Of a stretch of 64,000 bases of DNA, positions 44,317-50,982 are shown piece after piece. Source of the stretch: Prado023 sp964418695. GTDB lineage: Bacteria > Actinomycetota > Actinomycetes > S36-B12 > CAIYMF01. Where the stretch lies: contig CAYQMN010000012.1 of NCBI GenBank assembly GCA_964418695.1, positions 34,115 through 98,114 on the forward strand. The letters run 5' to 3'. How positions within the stretch are numbered: position 1 is the first letter of the stretch; each line of letters starts with the position of its first letter. A program made the position numbers and the translations under genes. The notes under the pieces were generated by a model. It saw nothing but the letters and a program-made list of their open reading frames with translations. It was not told where the DNA came from and did no database searches.

Positions 44317-45431
44317 AGGGGCATCCTCAGCTGGACGTCCGTGCCGGCGCCCGGGGTCGAGCGGATGGTCGCCTCGCCGCCGGCGGCCGCCATCCGCCCG
44401 ACGACCGAGTCACGCACGCCGCCGCGGTCGGCGGGCAGTGCCCCGGGGTCGAAGCCGATGCCACGGTCGCGGACGAACACCTGGACCTCGGCCGGGTCGA
44501 TCCGGGCGAACACCTGGACCGGCCGCGGGTCCTGCGCGTGCCGGGCGGCGTTGAGCATCGCCTCGCGGGCCGCCGCAACCAGGGCCTGGATCGCGGGACT
44601 CTGCAGGTCGCAGTCACCGACCGTGACCACCTCGACCACCGCGGCCTCGGACCGCTCCACCTCGGCTGCGGCCGATTGCAGGCGCTCGGCCAGCCCGACC
44701 GCCTCGCCCGCGCTGCGCGACCGCCCGTAGAGCCAGTCGCGCAGGCCCCGCTCCTCGGCGCGCGCCAGCCGCAGCACCTCGTCGGGGTCGGCATGGTCAC
44801 GCTGGATGAGGGCCAGGGTCTGCAGCACCGAGTCGTGCAGGTGGGCGGCGATCTCGGCGCGCTGGCGCACCTCGATCCGCTCCGCGCGCTCCCGGTCACG
44901 GTCACGGACCAGGTGCACCACGAACGGGCTGGCGACCAGCGCGGCGCCGCCCAGCACGACGACCACGACGCCCACGGTCATCGTCAGTGCCGACAGGCCC
45001 ACCAGCCCGCCGATGAAGGTGACCGCAGCCAGCGCCAGCAGCCCGATCCCGAGGCCGAGCCGCAGCAGTGCGCGCGTGCGCCGCTCCTCGGCCTCCTCCG
45101 GGCGCCACCACACGAGCGCCGCGCCCGCCGCGGCGACCCCGAGGGTCAGCAGCGGCAGCATCCGGTGGAACCCGGCCACGGCCGTCAGCACCCCGAGCGC
45201 CACGATCCCGGCGGCGATCAGCGGCCAGGGGTTGCGGTGACGGCGCCGGGAGCCGGGGGCCGCCGGCACCAGAACCCACAGCATCACGTAGGCGACCGCG
45301 CCGATCCCGCCGGCCAGGGTGGCCAGGCCCAACGCCACGCGGACGCCCAGAACGCGCACTCCCAGGTGCTCGGCCAGCCCCGCGCACACGCCCGCCAGGA
45401 CCCCACGGTCGGCCAGACGCTGCATCGGCAT
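44313..45431 (-). CDS. PspC-domain sensor histidine kinase
   Basis: A 372-aa membrane kinase. Residues 1-60 are a PspC domain (RLADRGVLAGVCAGLAEHLGV), four more membrane segments follow to about 170, then a HisKA_3-type dimerisation helix with the phospho-His in AEIAAHLHDSVLQTLALIQRD, and a compact ATPase domain with EAMLNAARHA (N box) and VRDRGIGFDPG (G1 box). It likely senses envelope stress and phosphorylates the LuxR regulator it is coupled to. Start: GAGAAT lies exactly 6 nt before the ATG at 45431, so I prefer it to the GTG at 45437. It is divergent from the PspC/LiaF-like gene. Confidence 0.88.
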   Translation of the reverse strand: MPMQRLADRGVLAGVCAGLAEHLGVRVLGVRVALGLATLAGGIGAVAYVMLWVLVPAAPGSRRRHRNPWPLIAAGIVALGVLTAVAGFHRMLPLLTLGVAAAGAALVWWRPEEAEERRTRALLRLGLGIGLLALAAVTFIGGLVGLSALTMTVGVVVVVLGGAALVASPFVVHLVRDRDRERAERIEVRQRAEIAAHLHDSVLQTLALIQRDHADPDEVLRLARAEERGLRDWLYGRSRSAGEAVGLAERLQSAAAEVERSEAAVVEVVTVGDCDLQSPAIQALVAAAREAMLNAARHAQDPRPVQVFARIDPAEVQVFVRDRGIGFDPGALPADRGGVRDSVVGRMAAAGGEATIRSTPGAGTDVQLRMPL

Positions 45432-45437
45432 GCGCAC

Positions 45438-45443
45438 ATTCTC
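45438..45443 (-). promoter_or_regulatory. -10-like GAGAAT for the PspC-kinase operon
   Basis: GAGAAT, 6 nt before the ATG at 45431; no Shine-Dalgarno. It sits in the 114-bp divergent gap with the PspC/LiaF-like gene. Confidence 0.4.
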
Positions 45444-45545
45444 CGCGCGCGCTCGGCTTCCCGGAACCGGCCGCCGGCGATCTCCGGGTCTTCTCCGGGT
45501 TCGTCCCGGATACGCCGCGCCGGCCCCGGCGACTTCACTGCGACC

Positions 45546-47791
45546 ATGGAGACGATGACCGTGCCCCCGCCCACGCGACCCCGCTGGTTCGGCGGCCTGC
45601 GCCGCTCGCCCTCCCGGATGGTAGGCGGCGTCGCTGGCGGCCTGGCCGAGTTCTGGTGGATCGACCCGGTGGTGCTGCGCGTCGCGTTCGCCGCACCGCT
45701 GGCGACCGCCGTGCTGTCCTGGTTCGGCCTGGTGCTGACCGAGCCGATCTTCGGCGGCCTCGCGGTCCCGCTCACGCAGCTGGTCTGGGTCGGCGCCGGC
45801 TACGTCCTGACCGTGTACTGCCTGGCCTGGGTCGCGATCCCCCCTGAGGAGGGCCCCAGCGCCGTCCGGCGGGCGCTCGGCCTGCGCGGCCCGCGCGCCT
45901 GGGCGACCTGGCTGCTCGCTGCCGGGGGTGCGTTCGTCCTGTTCTGCTGGCTCAGCCTGCTGCTGGGCGTGGGGCGCTCGGTGGCCCAGGCGCTCGGGAC
46001 GGGGTTCGGCCTGCTGGGGCTGCTGATGGTGCTCGGCGCAGTCAGCCTGGTCGTCGCGTGGCTGCTGCGCGGGGGCGACGTGCGCGATGTGGTCCAGCGG
46101 ATCGGCACCCCCGGTCTGGGCCGGGTCGAGATGCCGGGGGCGTCATCAGCGCCCGCCCCCACCGCCCCCACCGCCCCCACCGCGCCGCCGGCCCCGTTCG
46201 CCCCGTTCGCCTGGACCGAGCCGGGCGCCGGGTCCGCGCCGCCCGCCGGGTCCGCGCCGTCCGCGCCGCCCCTTCCGACGCCGGCATCCGAGCGCACGGT
46301 GGTGTTCGACCAGGAGCCCACCGACCCGACCGCCGCCTGGGGGCGGGAGCCGAGTGAGCCGGCCGAGCCGAGCGAGCCGACCGGCGTTCTCGAGAATGTG
46401 CCCACCGACCGGACGGCCGTCCTCATCCCCGACCCGACAGTCGTCCTCGGNNNNNNNNNNNNNNNNNNNNNNNNNNNNNNNNNNNNNNNNNNNNNNNNNN
46501 NNNNNNNNNNNNNNNNNNNNNNNNNNNNNNNNNNNNNNNNNNNNNNNNNNATGTGCCCACCGACCGGACGGCCGTCCTCATCCCCGACCCGACAGTCGTC
46601 CTCGGGACCCAGCCCACCGACCCGACGGTCGCCCTCGGGAGCGAGCCGACCGAGCCGACCGTCGTCCTGGCACCTGACCCGACCTTCGCGCTGGAACGCG
46701 AGCCAACGGAGCCGGGCGACCCCACTGTCGCCCTCGGGAGCGAGCCGACCGTCGTCCTGGGGCAGCAGCCCCCCGAGATCCTCGATCAGGAGACTGCCGA
46801 CCCGACGGTCGTCCTCGTTCACGAGACGCTCGACCCGACGGTCGTCCTCGACCACCAGACGCCCGACCCAACCCTCGCCTACCAACCTGAGCCGACCCTC
46901 GCCTACCAATCCCCTGCCCCCGCGGACCCGACCTGGGTCGCCGCGTCTGCCCCGCCCCCCGGCCCGACCCCCGCCCCGATTCCCACCCCGCCGTTCGGCC
47001 CTGCTCCTGGCCCGATCCCCGACGCGGTGCAGCGTGCCCGCGCGGCCGCACTGGAGGCCGAGCGCGAGCAGGCTGCCGCGGCCGAGGCCCAGCGGCAGGC
47101 CCGCAACGAGGATCAGCGGGCCCGGCGCCGGGCCGCCCGCGCGGTGCGCCGCGAGCGCAACCGTTGGGGGCGGCTGGTCGCCGCGGTCACGCTGATCACC
47201 GCAGGCGGGCTCATCATCACCGGCCGGCTGGGGATCACCGACCTCGACGTCCTGGGCATCGGCGTGGTCTGCCTGGCGCTGCTCACCCTGGGCGTCCTCG
47301 TCGGCTCCGTGTTCGGCTCGGGCCGCTGGCTCATCCTGCCGGCGCTGCTGCTGTCCGTGCCGCTGGCGGCCGGCGCGTACCTGGAGACGGCGGTCGAGCA
47401 CGCGGCCAGTGCCCCGGCGGTCCGCTACGTCCCGGGATCACTGCCCGCCGGCCAGCAGGAGCTCACGCACTGGAACTCCGCAGCCGTGACGGTGGACCTC
47501 ACCCAGACCAAGACGCTGGACAACCGCACCCTGGGGGTACAGGTCGACCGGGGAAGCCTGACGGTGCTCGTGCCGAGCGACCAATGGGTCTCCGTGCATG
47601 CGGACGTGGTCGCGGGCACGAACTCCCTGGCGACCCCGATCTTCACCGTCGGCGACGTCCCCATCGGCAGCTCGGGGCACGCCGAGCTGGGTCCCCCTCA
47701 GTCCTCGCGCCAGCCGCTCCTGCTGTACCTGCAGGTCGGCATCGGCGATCTCGCCGTGAAGCAGCTCACCGTGACCCCGAAGGAGTCCTGA
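45546..47791 (+). CDS. PspC / LiaF-like membrane protein with (D/E)PTxxL repeat linker (broken by scaffold gap)
   Basis: Two open frames that are one gene. Part 1 (45546-46450) encodes a PspC domain (SPSRMVGGVAGGLAEFWWIDP) with several membrane segments. Part 2 (46553-47791) encodes the rest of a repeat linker, three membrane segments and a C-terminal LiaF/toastrack-like beta domain (TLGVQVDRGSLTVLVPSDQW). The frames differ only because of the 100 N plus a 55-bp duplicated flank; deleting those 155 nt restores one frame of 696 aa. The linker holds about 14 (D/E)PTxxL-like motifs. By analogy with LiaF it may modulate the divergent PspC kinase. Start ATG 45546; ATG 45555 is an alternative. Confidence 0.82.
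46396..46450. repeat. 55-bp gap-flanking duplicate, left copy
   Basis: Identical over all 55 bases to 46551-46605 on the other side of the N gap. Likely one genomic copy reported twice. Confidence 0.9.
46451..46550. other. Scaffold gap (100 N) inside the PspC/LiaF-like gene
   Basis: Exactly 100 N between two identical 55-bp ends. An overlap of exactly 55 nt equals a common assembler k-mer size, so the gap may have zero true length. Confidence 0.95.
46551..46605. repeat. 55-bp gap-flanking duplicate, right copy
   Basis: Exact copy of 46396-46450. Confidence 0.9.
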
Positions 47792-47991
47792 TGCACCTGC
47801 ACCGACTGGACCTGGTCTCGCTGACCTGGGGGATCATCCTGGCCGCGATCTGCGCCGTGCTCGGCCTGGCGGTGTGGACCGACATGGCCCTGGACCTCGG
47901 CGTCATCGTCCCCGCGGCGCTCATCTGCACGGGCGGCCTGGTGCTCATCGCGGCCCTCACCCGCCGCGACGCACGCGACGACCTCGACTGA
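47791..47991 (+). CDS. Small two-helix membrane protein
   Basis: A 66-aa protein, unrecognised. It has two hydrophobic helices (LTWGIILAAICAVLGLAVW and VIVPAALICTGGLVLIAAL) and a charged C-terminus (TRRDARDDLD). The ATG overlaps the stop of the PspC/LiaF-like gene (TGATG) and has GAAGGAG 5 nt upstream, so it is translationally coupled and probably a partner of that protein. The overlap, ribosome site and hydrophobic pattern support it as real. Confidence 0.78.
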   Translation: MHLHRLDLVSLTWGIILAAICAVLGLAVWTDMALDLGVIVPAALICTGGLVLIAALTRRDARDDLD

Positions 47992-48084
47992 GGCCGACCA
48001 GACCGCCCTCAGACCCGCGCGAACCCCGTCCTCGGGCGCCTGCGACAGCCTCCGGCCCCGGGCTTGCCGGGCGAGCGTCCCGCA

Positions 48085-48147
48085 GACCTGCGCGAAACGG
48101 ACAAGAACCTGCGCGGATCGGACACCTGTGTCCGTTTCGCGCAGGTC
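48085..48147. repeat. 19-bp repeat element, locus A (hairpin between convergent genes)
   Basis: Three copies of the 19-mer GACCTGCGCGAAACGGACA: a direct copy (48085-48103), an imperfect direct copy (about 48106-48124), and an exact inverted copy (48129-48147). Copies 2 and 3 can fold into a long near-perfect hairpin with a 2-nt loop; copies 1 and 3 form a perfect 19-bp stem. It ends 3 bp from the GT2 stop, so it may act as a bidirectional terminator. A related cluster is at 59167-59229. Confidence 0.85.
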
Positions 48148-48150
48148 CTG

Positions 48151-49026
48151 TCACACCACTGGCGGACGGCCGGCTTTCGTCAGGGCCCAGACGGTGGACC
48201 AGCTCATCGTGCGCCGGTCGCCCGGGTCCATCCGCCAACCCTCGCGGAAGCCCTCCCGCCAGGCCTCGCGGGCGTCGGCGTCGCGCACGCGCAGCCCGGT
48301 GATGAGCGCCCACGTGCCGGTGTAGGCCGGGCGCAGCACCGGGGGGAGGTTGCGGCGCGCCAGCAGCACCCGGTTGCGGGCGTTCATGTGCCAGAACTCG
48401 GAGTGCCGGCGCGGGTCGATCACCGGATGGTGCACGTCGATGTCGCCGGCGTACCAGGGCACGTAGCCCGCGTCCCAGACCCGCCAGCACAGCTCGATGC
48501 CCTCGTGGGCGTAGAAGAACGGGGCCGGCCAGCCGCCGATCCGCTCGAACAGGGGACGTCGGATCGCCACCGCGCCCTCCCACAGCGAGGTGGCCGGACT
48601 GGGCCGCTGCGGGTCGCCGGTCCGCAGTCGGGGCACCCAGCGGCCCGGGGCGGGCCGCCCGGTCGGGTCCACGACCCGCGGTTGGATCAGCCCCACCGAC
48701 GGCCGTTCGGCGAACAGGGCGGCGAAGCGGGCCAGCGTGTCCGGGGCGGCCAGCGACGCGTCGTCGTCGAGGAAGAACAGCAGGTCGCCGTCCACCAGCG
48801 GGACGCCCGCGTTGCGCCCGGCCGGGATGCCCACGTTCTCGGGCAGCGCGTGCCCGCGCACTCCCTCAGGCAGCCCCTCGGGCACCCAGCCGTTGCCGAC
48901 CACCACGATGTCGGTGGTCACGCCGGTCTGGGCGAGCACCGAGCGCAGGCCGCGGTCCAGGTCGTCCGGGCGCGTCCCCTGGGTCAGCGCCACGACCCCG
49001 AACCGGGGAATCCCGCCCACCGCCAT
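48151..49026 (-). CDS. Glycosyltransferase, GT2 family
   Basis: A 291-aa soluble or peripheral GT2 enzyme. The fold is seen in VVALTQGTRPDDLDRGLRSVL, the nucleotide/metal site LLFFLDDDASL, and the acceptor region WEGAVAIRRPLFERIGGWPAPFFYAHEG. The closing IELCWRVWDAGY is common in rhamnosyl- and galactofuranosyl-type GT2s, but donor and acceptor are unknown. ATG at 49026 has GGAGGAGG upstream. A roughly 300-bp minisatellite separates it from the divergent TagF-like gene. Confidence 0.85.
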   Translation of the reverse strand: MAVGGIPRFGVVALTQGTRPDDLDRGLRSVLAQTGVTTDIVVVGNGWVPEGLPEGVRGHALPENVGIPAGRNAGVPLVDGDLLFFLDDDASLAAPDTLARFAALFAERPSVGLIQPRVVDPTGRPAPGRWVPRLRTGDPQRPSPATSLWEGAVAIRRPLFERIGGWPAPFFYAHEGIELCWRVWDAGYVPWYAGDIDVHHPVIDPRRHSEFWHMNARNRVLLARRNLPPVLRPAYTGTWALITGLRVRDADAREAWREGFREGWRMDPGDRRTMSWSTVWALTKAGRPPVV

Positions 49027-49226
49027 CCCGCCCTCCTCCGCCGCCGTCCGGCTGCCGCGATTCCCGTGCTCGTCACCCCCGCGCTCCCCAGCCTCTCGGC
49101 GAGCCTAGCCGCGCGGACCCGCCCACCCCGGGCTGACGACGCTGCGCAGGCAGAGCGGGCAGGCAGAGCGGGCAGGCGAGGGTGGAAGGGTCGGATCGGG
49201 AGCGGCGGAGACGGAAGCGGGGAGGC

Positions 49227-49530
49227 TGGGGCCGGGCCGACGACGCCGGGCCGGGCCGACGAGGGTGGGGCCGGGCCGACGAGGGTGGGGCCGGGCCACG
49301 AAGGTGGGTCCGGGCCACGACGGTGGGGGCGGTCTGACAAGGGTGGGACCGGTCCGACGAACGTGGGGCCGGTCCGACGAGGGTCGGCCCGACCAACCCG
49401 AGGTCGGGCCGACGACGGTGGGGGCGGTCCGACGAGCGTGGCGCCGGTCCGACGAGGGTGGGGCCGGGCGGACGAGGGTGGGGCCGGTTCGACGAGGGTG
49501 GGGCCGGTTCGACGAGGGTGGGCCCGACGA
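49227..49530. repeat. About 20-bp G-rich minisatellite between divergent polymer genes
   Basis: About 15 imperfect units of 20 bp, typified by GAGGGTGGGGCCGGGCCGAC (49261-49280), filling most of the 566-bp gap between the GT2 gene (start 49026) and the TagF-like gene (start 49593). The G runs on the plus strand could form quadruplex structures. The rest of the gap (49027-49226) shows nothing I can name. Confidence 0.85.
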
Positions 49531-49578
49531 GCCGGGAGCCGGACTCGCGCTCCCCCGGCGATCCGCGGCCGGCTTGGC

Positions 49579-49584
49579 TAGCCT
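49579..49584 (+). promoter_or_regulatory. -10-like TAGCCT for the second TagF-like gene
   Basis: TAGCCT, 8 nt before the GTG at 49593, about 50 bp beyond the minisatellite. Confidence 0.4.
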
Positions 49585-49592
49585 CCAATGCC

Positions 49593-50888
49593 GTGAGGGC
49601 AGCAGCCAAGGCACGCAACCTGATCCGGACCGAGTACCGCCGTCTGGCGATCACCGTGCGCGACTCGGCAGATCGGCGCGCCCTGCGCCGGGTGGCCCGG
49701 CCGAATCGCGCGGCCACGGTGATGGTCCACTTCGCCGACACCAACCCGAGCAGCTCGCTGTACCAGCTGCGTCAGTGGTACGGCCCGCTGGCCCAGCTGG
49801 ACGTGGAGCTGCCTGTGGCGATCACCACGCGCAGCGCGACGGTCGCCCGCACCATCGCGTCCGAGACGCACCTGCCGGTGCACTACCTGCGCAACACCGG
49901 CGACCTCGAGCGGTACATGGCCGGGGCAGACCCGCGTGTCGTCCTCTACGTCAACCACTGGTCGGCGAACTTCCAGATGATGCGCCACGGCAGCGCCCTG
50001 CACGTGTTCATCTCGCACGGGGAGAGCGAGAAGGCGTACATGGCCAGCGGCCAGCTGCGCTGCTACGACTTCTCGTTCATCGCCGGACCGGCCGCCGCCG
50101 ACCGGATCCTCGCCGCGCTGCCGCACTACGACGTCGCCGCGCGGACCCGGCAGATCGGCCGGCCCCAGCTGGACAGCCTCCCCCCGGACCGCACCACCGA
50201 GGTGCCGTTCCGGACCGTGCTCTACGCGCCCACCTACGAGGGTGACCGGCCCTCGATGGCCTACAGCTCGGTGCTCTCGCACGGCACCCGGATGGTGGCC
50301 AGCCTGCTGGCGGCGGGGCATCGCGTGATCTACCGGCCGCACCCGATGACCGGGACGATCTCCGCCGACTACGCCCGCGCCGACCAGCAGATCCGTGCGA
50401 TGCTCACCAGCGCCAGCGAGCGCCGGCCGGCCGGCATGCCCGCGCACCTCGTGGACACCCAGCCGCACCTGGCCGAGCAGCTCGCGGAGTCCGACGTCGC
50501 GATCGTGGACAACTCGGCGATGGCCTTCGACTGGCTGGTCACCGGCAAGCCGCTGATCGTCACGCTGCCCGACACCGACGCGAGGATCGGGCTGCACAAC
50601 AGCTTCCTCTCCGCCTGCTACCGGGTGCCGGTGGACGAGGCCGGGGATGCCGCCGACCTGGTCGCCCGCGCGCTCGGTCACGACACCCTGCGTGAGCAGC
50701 GCGCCTTCTGGATCGCCCGGCACTTCGGCGACACCACCCCGGGCGCGTCGATGCGCCGGTTCATCGACGCGACCGCCGAGCTGGCCCGGCTCGGCGCCGA
50801 CGAGGTCGAGCGCACCCGAGCGCGGGCACGCGCGCTGCACGCGCGCAACATCGGCCCAGGCACCGACCCGACGATCATCGGGACGTAG
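49593..50888 (+). CDS. CDP-glycerol glycerophosphotransferase-like (TagF/TagB family)
   Basis: A 431-aa transferase homologous to the one at 36426. Motifs: NPSSSLYQLRQWYGPLAQL near the N-terminus, FISHGESEKAYM, VLYAPTYEGDRPSMAY, IYRPHPMTGTISADYA (catalytic His) and VAIVDNSAMAFDWLVTGKPLIV (donor site). It probably extends or primes a polyol-phosphate polymer at the membrane. The frame continues upstream through the minisatellite, but that reading is repeat translation, so I start at GTG 49593. It is convergent with the TagF-GT4 fusion gene. Confidence 0.85.
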   Translation: MRAAAKARNLIRTEYRRLAITVRDSADRRALRRVARPNRAATVMVHFADTNPSSSLYQLRQWYGPLAQLDVELPVAITTRSATVARTIASETHLPVHYLRNTGDLERYMAGADPRVVLYVNHWSANFQMMRHGSALHVFISHGESEKAYMASGQLRCYDFSFIAGPAAADRILAALPHYDVAARTRQIGRPQLDSLPPDRTTEVPFRTVLYAPTYEGDRPSMAYSSVLSHGTRMVASLLAAGHRVIYRPHPMTGTISADYARADQQIRAMLTSASERRPAGMPAHLVDTQPHLAEQLAESDVAIVDNSAMAFDWLVTGKPLIVTLPDTDARIGLHNSFLSACYRVPVDEAGDAADLVARALGHDTLREQRAFWIARHFGDTTPGASMRRFIDATAELARLGADEVERTRARARALHARNIGPGTDPTIIGT

Positions 50889-50906
50889 ACCGGGCGGGAC
50901 GGGCCG

Positions 50907-50968
50907 GGGCTCAGGCCGGGCGGTAGCGACGGGCCGAGACAGGGCTCAGGCCGGGCGGTAGCGACGGG
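50907..50968. repeat. 35-bp-period tandem duplication next to the TagF-GT4 stop codon
   Basis: A 27-bp segment occurs identically at 50907-50933 and 50942-50968. A diverged third copy, about 35 bp further on, contains the stop codon of the fusion gene at 50983-50985. Confidence 0.82.
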
Positions 50969-50982
50969 ACGGGCCGTGTCGC

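Noticed and set aside
49227..49530. CRISPR or coding repeat
   Set aside because: No spacers; units are imperfect and 20 bp long, not a multiple of 3, so they do not encode a regular peptide repeat.
49458..49592. N-terminal extension of the second TagF-like protein through the minisatellite
   Set aside because: It is translation of the 20-bp repeat (GRGWGRFDEG-like); a -10 and GTG at 49593 give a better start.
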